Shown here one piece after another: positions 1 to 6,869 of a stretch of DNA of 9,338 nt (the first letter of the stretch is position 1; the number at the start of each line of letters is the position of its first letter). The stretch lies in assembly GCA_021780625.1 (NCBI GenBank), contig JAJXYI010000709.1, positions 1 to 9,338 on the forward strand. Reading direction: 5' to 3'. The stretch comes from a bacterium. GTDB lineage: Bacteria; Verrucomicrobiota; Verrucomicrobiae; Opitutales; Opitutaceae. Below the pieces are notes generated by a model. It saw only the letters and a program-made list of their open reading frames with translations. It was not told where the DNA came from and did not search any database. A program made the translations under genes and the position numbers.

Positions 1-3000
1 GTGAGGTCGAACGCGTCAACCTCACCTCCTGTCTCGGCACCTCCCTCGTCGACACCCTGTTCGTCCTCGATGAGCCCAGCGTCGGGCTTCATCCGCGCGA
101 CATCGACCGCCTGATTGGAATCATCCGCAGCCTGACGCGCGCGGGCAACACCGTGGTCGTCGTCGAGCACGACGAATCGATGATCCGCGCCGCCGACCAC
201 GTCGTCGAACTCGGACCCGAGCCCGGGGCAAAGGGCGGCCATCTCATGTTTCAGGGCCCGGTTCCGCGCCTGCTCGCCGACCGTCACAGCCTCACCGGCG
301 CCTACCTCTCGGGCCGTATGCGGATCGACGCTCCCACCCGGCGCAGGCCGGTCGAACTTCCCGCAACGCCGTCGGCCGATCATCCGCTGCTGCGTATCCG
401 CGGAGCCTCGAAGCACAATCTGCGCGCGCTATCGCTCGATATTCCCCTGCGGCGCCTGGTTTGCCTCAGCGGCGTCTCGGGGTCGGGCAAGTCCACCCTG
501 CTCAGCCACGTCATCCACCAGGGTATGCAGGTCGTGCGCCGCGAGTACGCCGAGGACCCGGCGACGTTCGAAAGCATCACCGCCGACCTGCCGCTCGCCG
601 AGGTCATCCTCGTCGACCAATCCCCCCTTTCCCGCACGCCGCGCTCGAATCCCGCCCTTTACACCGAATCCTGGGAGCTCATCCGCGAGCTCTACGCCGC
701 GACCCCGGAAGCCCAGGCCGCGGGCTTCACCGCCTCCAGTTTCTCGTTCAACAGCGGCGAGGGGCGCTGCGACCATTGCCAGGGGCTTGGCTACGAGCGC
801 GTCGAGATGCAGTTCCTGTCCGACGTCTTCGTCCCCTGCCCGGTCTGCAGCGGAAGGCGTTTCAAGGACGAAGTCCTCGCGATCCGCTGGACCCAGCACA
901 GCGTCTCCGACCTGCTCGCGCTCTCGGTCGACGACGCGCTCGGCCTCTTCGCGACCCACGGGGAAATCTCAACCCGCCTCGCCCCGCTCGCCGAGGTCGG
1001 CCTCGGATACCTGAGGCTCGGTCAGCCGCTCAACACGCTCTCGGGCGGGGAGGCCCAGCGCCTCAAGCTCGTCAAATACCTCGCAGGCATCCAGGGCGGA
1101 CACGGCACCGCCGGCTCACTCATCCTCCTCGACGAACCCACCACCGGCCTGCACCGCCACGACGTGAAGCGGCTCATCTCGGTGCTGCAGCGCCTCGTCG
1201 ACGTCGGCCACAGCCTGATTGTCATCGAGCACAACACCGACGTCCTCAAGTCGGCCGACTGGCTTATCGAAATCGGACCCGAGGCCGGCGACCGCGGTGG
1301 CCTCGTTGTAGGCCAGGGTGCGCCCGAGCTGCTGGCTTCCGGCAATACCGCCACCGCTCCGTACCTTCGTTCCGCGCTCGGTTCGTCTCCGGGCGAATAC
1401 CCCACCCACTCGGACCTTGGCGCCGAATTCGTCGAAGAGTCCCCGTCCGCCGCGCCCAACGCCATCCGCCTCACCGGCGCGAGGGAGAACAACCTCAAGA
1501 ACCTCTCGCTCTCCATCCCCCACGGTCAGCTCAGCGTCGTCACGGGCGTGTCCGGCTCCGGTAAGTCGACTCTCGCCTTCGACATCGTCTTCTCCGAGGG
1601 CCAGCGCCGGTTCATGGAATCGATGTCGCCCTACGCGCGGCAGTTCGTCGAACAGATGTCGCGACCCGACATCGACGCACTCCACGGAATTCCACCGACC
1701 GTCGCCATAGAACAGCGAGTGACCCGGGGATCCAGGAAATCGACCGTCGCAACAATCACGGAGGTCGCCCAATACCTCCGACTTCTCTACGCGCGCCTCG
1801 GCGTGCAGCATCACCCCGAGAGCGGCCGCCCCGTCGTTCCGCTCAGCCCCGCCGGACTCAAGCGCCTCCTGTCCCGCACACTCGAGACCCCCGCCGCGCG
1901 CCGCGCCGGCCACCTCTACCTCTGCTCGCCCATCATCCGCGGTCGCAAGGGCCACCACCAGCCCATCGCAACCTGGATCCAGAAACAGGGCTACCAGCTC
2001 ATGCGCGTGGACGGACGTCTCCAGGCCGTGGACGCCTTCACCAAACTCGATCGCTACAAGGAACACGACATCGAGGCCGTCGTCGCCGATCTCTCGCGGC
2101 TGGAAGCCGGACGCACCCCGGGCAGCGCGCTCGACGATGCGCTCAAGCTCGGCAAGGGCGCCTGTTTCGTGGCGCTTCCAAACGGCAGGATCCTCTCCTG
2201 GTTTTCCACCACGCGGACCGACGCCGAAACCGGGGAGTCATTCCCCGAACTCGACCCGAAACACTTTTCCCACAACTCGCCCAAGGGCTGGTGCCCGACC
2301 TGCCGCGGGCACGGGCGAATCTTTCCGTGGATGCTCGAGGAAAAGGACGAGAAGGACGAGGACTCCGAGGCGTTCTTCCGGACCTTCGGCATCGAATCCG
2401 GCGAGGAACTCGGGGACATGGGCCGGCTCTGTCCCGACTGCCACGGTACGCGCCTGAACCGCGTGTCCCGCGCCGTCCGACTTCCGCTGCGCACGCGCCC
2501 GGGCTCGATCTCCCTGCCCGAACTTCTGGCTCTCCCCGCCGGACCGGCCCTCGACCGTCTCCGTCAGCTCGAACTCGATGAACGCGGCCGCCTCGTCGCC
2601 CGCGACATCGTCGCACAGATCGAGGAACGCCTGCGTTTCCTCGAGCACGTCGGCCTGGGCTACCTCGCCCTCGAGCGCTCAACCGCCACGCTCTCCGGCG
2701 GCGAGGCCCAGCGCATCCGGCTCGCCTCCCAGCTCGGATCCAATCTCTCCGGCGTCCTTTACGTGCTCGACGAGCCCAGCATCGGGCTGCACGCCCGCGA
2801 CAACGAGCGGTTGATCGAGACCCTCGTGTCGCTGCGCGAACGCGGCAACACCCTGCTCGTCGTCGAGCACGACGACGAACTCATGCTCCGCGCCGATCAC
2901 CTCATCGACCTCGGCCCCGGCGCCGGCGTCCATGGCGGCGAAATTCTCGCCCAGGGAACGCCCGAGGAGGTCAAGTCCTCGCCCTCCTCGCTGACCGGCC

Positions 3001-4160
3001 TGTTCCTGGCTAAGGGCATCGCCCATCCGTGGCGGGGCGCGTATCGAACGGTTGGCGACAAGGACAAGGGCCTCGACTGGCTCGAATTCACGGGCGTGCG
3101 CTTCCGCAACCTCGACCACGTCGACCTGCGCCTGCCGCTCGGGCGGCTCATCATGGTCGCCGGCCCCAGCGGGGCGGGAAAATCCACGCTCTTCCGCGAC
3201 CTCCTCCACCCGGCCGTCTCCCACGCGATCCGCGCCCGCAAGGGCTCGCTGTCCGGCCGGACCTTCGCGCGCCAGTCGGGCTTCGGCTCCGAGGGCGGCG
3301 AGGCCGCCGCGCCCGTCTTCGACCGGCTCACCGGGGCCGACGCCTTCAAGTCCGTCATCGAGGTCGACCAGAGCCCCATCGGCAAGACGCCCCGTTCCAC
3401 GCCCGCCACCTACCTCGGCATCTTCGACCGCATCCGCGAGTTCTTCGCCAGCCTCCCGGAGTCGCGCATCCGCGGATACACCGCCTCCCGGTTCTCCTTC
3501 AACACCGCCGGAGGCCGCTGCCCGACCTGCGAGGGCGCCGGTCGGGTCAAACTCGAGATGGCCTTCATGCCCGACGCCTACCTGCCCTGCGACGACTGCA
3601 AGGGCCTCCGCTACGGCGCCGAGCTCGACGACCTCGCCTGGAACGGGCGCACCATCGGTCAGGTGCTTCAGCTCACCTTCTCCGAGGCCGCGGAATTCCT
3701 CTCCTTCGACACGCACCTGCGCGACACCTGCCGGCTCATGGTCGACTGCGGACTCGGCTATCTCACTCTCGGTCAGAGCTCCCCCACGCTCTCGGGCGGC
3801 GAGGCCCAGCGCCTGAAGCTCGTCACCGAACTCGCCAAGGGCCTCCAGACCTACACCGAGCGCAGCCGCGGTCTGCGTCCCCGCCAGCTCTACCTGCTCG
3901 AGGAACCCACGATCGGACTGCACTTGAGCGACTGCGAAAGGCTCATCCGCCTCCTGCATGGCCTCGTCGACCAGGGGCACACGGTGGTGGTGATCGAGCA
4001 CCACCTCGACCTCCTCGCCGAGGCCGACTGGATCGTCGAGCTCGGACCCGGCGGCGGCCCCGAAGGCGGAAAGCTGCTCTACCAGGGCCCACTCAAGGGA
4101 ATGCTCACGAAAAAGCGCAGCCCGACCGCACCGTATCTGGCGGCAAAGCTGCGTTACTGA
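1..4160 (+). CDS. uvrA: Tandem (double-length) UvrA excinuclease ATPase subunit, 5' end missing
   Basis: UvrA is the damage-recognition ATPase of nucleotide excision repair, which loads UvrB on lesions in the cytoplasm. The frame is open from base 3 (GAG, the Glu of an ABC signature cut by the edge) to TGA at 4158-4160, giving 1385 residues. ABC units in order: (1) only the end of a first NBD1, with Walker B LDEPS at 66-80 and H-switch VVEHD near 161-175; (2) a complete NBD2, with Walker A GVSGSGKST at 471-497, zinc finger Cys codons at 768, 777, 837 and 846, signature LSGGEAQR at 1038 and Walker B Asp at 1131; (3) a complete NBD1, with Walker A at 1545-1571, UvrB-binding region about 1905-2100 (IIRGRKG, RVDG), signature at 2691 and Walker B Asp at 2769; (4) a complete NBD2, with Walker A GPSGAGKST at 3162, zinc Cys at 3519, 3528, 3588 and 3597, signature at 3789 and Walker B LLEEPT at 3894. 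Ordinary UvrA (about 940 aa) has two units, so this is a fusion of two UvrA cores. I estimate roughly 1870 aa in full. Unit 4 has Glu for the Walker B Asp, and unit 3 lacks some usual zinc Cys. Confidence 0.95.
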   Translation, partial: EVERVNLTSCLGTSLVDTLFVLDEPSVGLHPRDIDRLIGIIRSLTRAGNTVVVVEHDESMIRAADHVVELGPEPGAKGGHLMFQGPVPRLLADRHSLTGAYLSGRMRIDAPTRRRPVELPATPSADHPLLRIRGASKHNLRALSLDIPLRRLVCLSGVSGSGKSTLLSHVIHQGMQVVRREYAEDPATFESITADLPLAEVILVDQSPLSRTPRSNPALYTESWELIRELYAATPEAQAAGFTASSFSFNSGEGRCDHCQGLGYERVEMQFLSDVFVPCPVCSGRRFKDEVLAIRWTQHSVSDLLALSVDDALGLFATHGEISTRLAPLAEVGLGYLRLGQPLNTLSGGEAQRLKLVKYLAGIQGGHGTAGSLILLDEPTTGLHRHDVKRLISVLQRLVDVGHSLIVIEHNTDVLKSADWLIEIGPEAGDRGGLVVGQGAPELLASGNTATAPYLRSALGSSPGEYPTHSDLGAEFVEESPSAAPNAIRLTGARENNLKNLSLSIPHGQLSVVTGVSGSGKSTLAFDIVFSEGQRRFMESMSPYARQFVEQMSRPDIDALHGIPPTVAIEQRVTRGSRKSTVATITEVAQYLRLLYARLGVQHHPESGRPVVPLSPAGLKRLLSRTLETPAARRAGHLYLCSPIIRGRKGHHQPIATWIQKQGYQLMRVDGRLQAVDAFTKLDRYKEHDIEAVVADLSRLEAGRTPGSALDDALKLGKGACFVALPNGRILSWFSTTRTDAETGESFPELDPKHFSHNSPKGWCPTCRGHGRIFPWMLEEKDEKDEDSEAFFRTFGIESGEELGDMGRLCPDCHGTRLNRVSRAVRLPLRTRPGSISLPELLALPAGPALDRLRQLELDERGRLVARDIVAQIEERLRFLEHVGLGYLALERSTATLSGGEAQRIRLASQLGSNLSGVLYVLDEPSIGLHARDNERLIETLVSLRERGNTLLVVEHDDELMLRADHLIDLGPGAGVHGGEILAQGTPEEVKSSPSSLTGLFLAKGIAHPWRGAYRTVGDKDKGLDWLEFTGVRFRNLDHVDLRLPLGRLIMVAGPSGAGKSTLFRDLLHPAVSHAIRARKGSLSGRTFARQSGFGSEGGEAAAPVFDRLTGADAFKSVIEVDQSPIGKTPRSTPATYLGIFDRIREFFASLPESRIRGYTASRFSFNTAGGRCPTCEGAGRVKLEMAFMPDAYLPCDDCKGLRYGAELDDLAWNGRTIGQVLQLTFSEAAEFLSFDTHLRDTCRLMVDCGLGYLTLGQSSPTLSGGEAQRLKLVTELAKGLQTYTERSRGLRPRQLYLLEEPTIGLHLSDCERLIRLLHGLVDQGHTVVVIEHHLDLLAEADWIVELGPGGGPEGGKLLYQGPLKGMLTKKRSPTAPYLAAKLRY

Positions 4161-4176
4161 GCACTGCCGGGTTGAA

Positions 4177-4188
4177 ATCGCCGGCGAT
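4177..4188. other. 12-bp perfect palindrome in the uvrA / TonB-Sel1 convergent gap
   Basis: ATCGCCGGCGAT reads the same on both strands and lies 16 bp after the uvrA stop, in the 81-bp gap between two convergent genes. It could fold into a small hairpin in either transcript, but no T-run follows on either side, so it does not look like a Rho-independent terminator. A chance palindrome in GC-rich DNA is a fair alternative. I see nothing else in 4161-4241. Confidence 0.3.
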
Positions 4189-4241
4189 GGACGCACCGCG
4201 GATGCCCTCGCCGGCGCGCGCCATCACTCAGCCGAGCCGCC

Positions 4242-5552
4242 TCACTTGGAAATGTTGAAATTCGTCAGCTGGTACTTGATCGGCACCCGCATCCTCGTAT
4301 TGACAACCCGTCCGTTCTTCCGGCCGGGCACGAACCGCCAGGAACCGATGGTGGCCAGTGCACTTTTCGCAAATCCGGGATGCGTGGCGCTCAGGATGCG
4401 CGGATCCCTGACCATGCCCTTGACATCCACCACAAACCCCACGAGCACCTCTCCCTCGACTCGCGTCAGACGCAGCGCCATCGGGTAGATGGGGCGCCTT
4501 ATCAATATCGGATAAGGACGCATCGAGCCATTCGCATCGGGTCGGATTCCCGTGCCGTACTTCTGGATGTAACGGGTCTCGTACGGTTCCGTCATCACGC
4601 GACGAAACGCGTCTCTGGGCGAGAGTCCTTCATTCACCAGGTCCAGCACCTCCACGGCGTCGGGTTGGTTCGATCGGGCCGCCTCTTCCAGATATTTCCT
4701 CGATTGCTGCTCGGCAGCGGGACCCAAACTTCCCCCCATGGCACGAAAGAACGCCACCGCGAGTTGGGCATCTGGATTTCCGGCATCCGCATCCGCCAGC
4801 AGCAGTTTCGACCCGATCGCCCGCTCGGCAGGAGAGGTTTTCGGCGACAAATAGGACAGCGCCAGATGAAGCTCGGCTCGATCGTCCGCCTTGTCCGACG
4901 ACAATCGCAGCCAGGTCCGGGCCAGATCCCGGTCCGCAAGTTTCACCGCGCGCGCCATCACCAGATCCCCGATGAGTTCCTCGGCCTTCGCATCGTCCGA
5001 CGCGGCGGCCTTCTCGGCATACTTCAACGCCGTGGCCTGGTTCCGCGCCACCGCGATGCCCGCCGCATACATGTCGGAGAGGATGCGCTCCGCGGGCACG
5101 TAGCCCCAATCCGCCGCCCGTTGGATCAACTGTGCGGCCTTGGCCGGATCCTTCTCCACGCCCCAGCCTTCCAGATAGAGAAATCCCAGGCGCAGGTTCG
5201 CCGGCTCGCAGCCCAGCGCCACCGCTTTCTGGTATTCGCTCCGTGCGTCGGCGAAACTCTGCGGGAGCCCGGAACCATCCTCGCTCATCAGCCCGAGGCG
5301 CAACCACGCCGCCCCCGATCCCCGGTCCGCCGCCTGACGGTACCAGTGGGCCGCACGTTGGAGGTCCGCTGAGCCGATTGAGGCGGTTTCGATCGCCTCC
5401 GCAGCGGCGAGTGCCTCCCGTTGACCACCGTTCCGAGCTGCCGAAACGAGCGCGGACACGTCGACGTTTTGCTGCGTCGCAAGGGCGGGCGACACGGCGC
5501 CCAGGAACCCTACGAGACTCAGCATGCTGGCTTGCATGAGTCGCTTATACAT
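4242..5552 (-). CDS. Exported Sel1-repeat protein with TonB C-terminal domain
   Basis: A 436-aa protein. Residues 1-26 form a signal peptide (MYKRLMQ, a hydrophobic run, then SPALA before TQQ), so it should act in the periplasm or envelope. Residues about 63-185 hold three or four Sel1-type helical repeats (AAHWYRQAADRG; ANLRLGFLYLEGWGVEKD; ALKYAEKAAA), with weaker repeat-like helices to about 290. Residues about 350-430 match the TonB C-terminal fold (RRPIYPMALR, VEGEVLVGFVVDVKG, SWRFVPGRKNGRVV). Sel1 repeats usually mediate protein contacts, and TonB C-domains contact outer membrane receptors. The protein lacks the long N-terminal anchor and Pro-rich linker of classical TonB, so it may be a scaffold rather than an energy transducer. 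Start: ATG at 5550-5552 gives a clean signal peptide. The frame stays open upstream to 5681, but that extension would bury the signal and overlap aroE. No Shine-Dalgarno motif is seen. The gene is divergent from aroE and convergent with uvrA. The domain calls are firm; the function is not known. Confidence 0.85.
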   Translation of the reverse strand: MYKRLMQASMLSLVGFLGAVSPALATQQNVDVSALVSAARNGGQREALAAAEAIETASIGSADLQRAAHWYRQAADRGSGAAWLRLGLMSEDGSGLPQSFADARSEYQKAVALGCEPANLRLGFLYLEGWGVEKDPAKAAQLIQRAADWGYVPAERILSDMYAAGIAVARNQATALKYAEKAAASDDAKAEELIGDLVMARAVKLADRDLARTWLRLSSDKADDRAELHLALSYLSPKTSPAERAIGSKLLLADADAGNPDAQLAVAFFRAMGGSLGPAAEQQSRKYLEEAARSNQPDAVEVLDLVNEGLSPRDAFRRVMTEPYETRYIQKYGTGIRPDANGSMRPYPILIRRPIYPMALRLTRVEGEVLVGFVVDVKGMVRDPRILSATHPGFAKSALATIGSWRFVPGRKNGRVVNTRMRVPIKYQLTNFNISK

Positions 5553-5658
5553 CAGGCCGATATGAACAGGCAGGGCGAGGGCATCAAGCCGTTTGACCGC
5601 CCTCCCGCGGATGCGCGCGATTGACAGCCCCGGCGTCCTTGGGCCCAGTCGTACTTCC
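5553..5658. promoter_or_regulatory. Divergent intergenic region, TonB/Sel1 gene and aroE
   Basis: This 106-bp stretch must hold the start signals of both genes if each has its own promoter. On the + strand there is a perfect TTGACA at 5621-5626, but no good -10 hexamer at the right distance. On the - strand TTGATG (5587-5582) and a poor -10 CATATC (5564-5559) are 17 bp apart, only a few bases before the start codon. Neither is convincing as a sigma-70 promoter. The assignment rests on gene orientation. Confidence 0.3.
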
Positions 5659-6576
5659 ATGTCCCCGGACGCCGTCCACACTCTGGCTGATCTCGCCTCC
5701 AGGAGCCGTCAGGAGCCCTCACTCGCCGTACTCGGCCACCCGATACGGCACTCCGTGAGCCCCGCGATGCACAACGCCGCGCTCACGCGCCTCGCCGCCG
5801 CGGATCCGCGCTTCGGCGGATGGCGCTATTTCAAGTTCGACGTCGACCCGGCGGACCTCCACGTCGCGCTCCCGCTTTTCCTCGAGCGCGGCTTCATCGG
5901 GCTCAATCTCACCGTGCCGCACAAGGTCGCCGCCTTCGGACTGGTCTCCGATGTGGATGACGAGGCCCGGCCCGTCGGCGCAGTCAATACGCTGGTCGCC
6001 TCGAACGGACGCTGGCGGGGCTTCAACACGGACGGTTACGGCATGGAATCCGGAATCCTGCAGGACCTATCCTTCGGATTGAAGGGCCGCACCGTCGTCC
6101 TGCTCGGCGCCGGAGGCGCTGCGCGGGGCGCCGCCGTCCAGTGCCTTCAGTCCGGCGTCACCAGGCTTCTGATCGTCAACCGCACCGCCGCCAATCGCGA
6201 CGCGCTGGTCGCCGAGCTCGCTCCCCTCGTCCGCCAGGGCCAGACTTGCGAGGGACTCGACCCCGCCCGTCTGGGGTCCACACTGGAACCCGGCGCGCTC
6301 GTCATCAATGCCACTTCGCTCGGTCTGCGTCCGGACGACGGCGCGCCGATCGACCTGGCGCGACTCCCGAGGCCCGCCGCCGTGTACGACATGATCTATA
6401 ATCCACCGCAGACGGCCTTGCTTCGTGATGCCGCCCGACTCGGGATCCCCTGCGCGCACGGGCTTTCGATGCTGGTGCACCAGGGAGCCAAGGCGCTTTC
6501 GCTATGGACGGGAGCGCGTCCCTCCGACCTCGCTCCCGCGATGGCCTCCGGCGCTCGCGCCGCGCTCGGGTTGTGA
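5659..6576 (+). CDS. aroE: Shikimate dehydrogenase (NADP+)
   Basis: A 305-aa cytoplasmic enzyme that reduces 3-dehydroshikimate to shikimate with NADPH in the chorismate pathway. Visible family marks: shikimate-binding HSVSPAMHN at 31-39, NLTVPHK at 83-89 with the catalytic Lys89, GAVNT at 107-111, GFNTD at 121-125 with the catalytic Asp125, the nucleotide-binding glycine loop GAGGAARGAA at 150-159, the NADP-type NRT at 174-176, NATSLGL at 217-223, and the C-terminal GLSMLVHQGA with Gln275. All key residues are present and the length is a little above the usual 270-290 aa. Start: ATG at 5659 puts about 20 residues before the first beta strand (LAVLGHPI). TTG at 5593 and ATG at 5611 are in frame upstream but add a Pro/Arg-rich tail unlike the family. 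No clear ribosome binding site is visible at any of these starts. The next gene in the same direction is a prepilin peptidase 293 bp on, too far to assume an operon. Confidence 0.95.
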   Translation: MSPDAVHTLADLASRSRQEPSLAVLGHPIRHSVSPAMHNAALTRLAAADPRFGGWRYFKFDVDPADLHVALPLFLERGFIGLNLTVPHKVAAFGLVSDVDDEARPVGAVNTLVASNGRWRGFNTDGYGMESGILQDLSFGLKGRTVVLLGAGGAARGAAVQCLQSGVTRLLIVNRTAANRDALVAELAPLVRQGQTCEGLDPARLGSTLEPGALVINATSLGLRPDDGAPIDLARLPRPAAVYDMIYNPPQTALLRDAARLGIPCAHGLSMLVHQGAKALSLWTGARPSDLAPAMASGARAALGL

Positions 6577-6869
6577 CCGGTCGTCCGCCGGCGTGCCAAA
6601 TTGCACCCCGGCCGGATTTCGGGTTTGTGGTGCCCAGTCCCACACGCTGATCATTCAACTTAGAAAACGCAGTTAACAGAAGGAAACGAAGATAACAAAG
6701 AAGGCCAAGCCAAGCGATTACACGAACTCACCGAGCCAAAATCCACTGACCCAAACAGTGAATCAATCAAAGCGCTCAATTCTGTATTAAGCAGTTTGTC
6801 CTTCGTTGCCTTCTGTTCCATTCAATCGCCGAATTCAGGTTCAAGGCCGCCCAGGAACCCCACGCCCCG
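6577..6869. other. Intergenic region between aroE and the prepilin peptidase gene
   Basis: A 293-bp gap. The first 80 bp are GC-rich like the genes. From about 6650 to 6830 the base composition turns AT-rich, unlike its surroundings, and holds the inverted repeat listed separately. A small CACTG/CAGTG dyad with a 7-base spacer lies at 6744-6760. I see no open frame with coding character, no tRNA and no strong terminator after aroE. The promoter of the downstream gene should lie here, but I cannot point to a convincing -35/-10 pair. Confidence 0.5.
6675..6817. repeat. Imperfect long inverted repeat, possible small interspersed or MITE-like element
   Basis: The left arm AACAGAAGGAAACGAAG (6675-6691) and the reverse complement of the right arm, AACAGAAGGCAACGAAG (right arm 6801-6817), agree at 16 of 17 positions. 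The match resumes with ACAAA after a 2-base length difference, so the arms run 6675-6699 and 6795-6817 with about 95 bp between them. Arms and spacer are AT-rich in an otherwise GC-rich window. No open frame of note lies in the spacer. I recall similar purine-rich strings between genes in other Verrucomicrobia and Planctomycetes, which would fit a dispersed repeat, but cannot check this. It could also be a transcribed hairpin. Confidence 0.5.

Noticed and set aside
461..1564. Long open frame (367 codons) on the + strand inside uvrA in another frame
   Set aside because: Its translation is Arg/Pro/His-rich with no motif, as expected from an off-frame reading of GC-rich coding DNA, while the uvrA frame carries every family motif.
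2679..4196. 505-codon open frame on the - strand opposite uvrA
   Set aside because: It is a shadow of codon bias: Gly/Glu/Ala-rich, low complexity and no recognisable domain. It lies entirely over conserved UvrA motifs.
4161..4241. Terminator between uvrA and the TonB/Sel1 gene
   Set aside because: The palindrome at 4177-4188 has no T-run on either side, and no other stem of note lies in the gap.
3029..4258. 409-codon open frame on the + strand overlapping the end of uvrA
   Set aside because: Arg/Pro/Ala-rich off-frame translation without any domain; it runs over the uvrA stop and into the convergent gene.
5553..5681. N-terminal extension of the TonB/Sel1 protein by 43 residues
   Set aside because: It would place the signal peptide internally and overlap the start of aroE; the added residues look like non-coding sequence.
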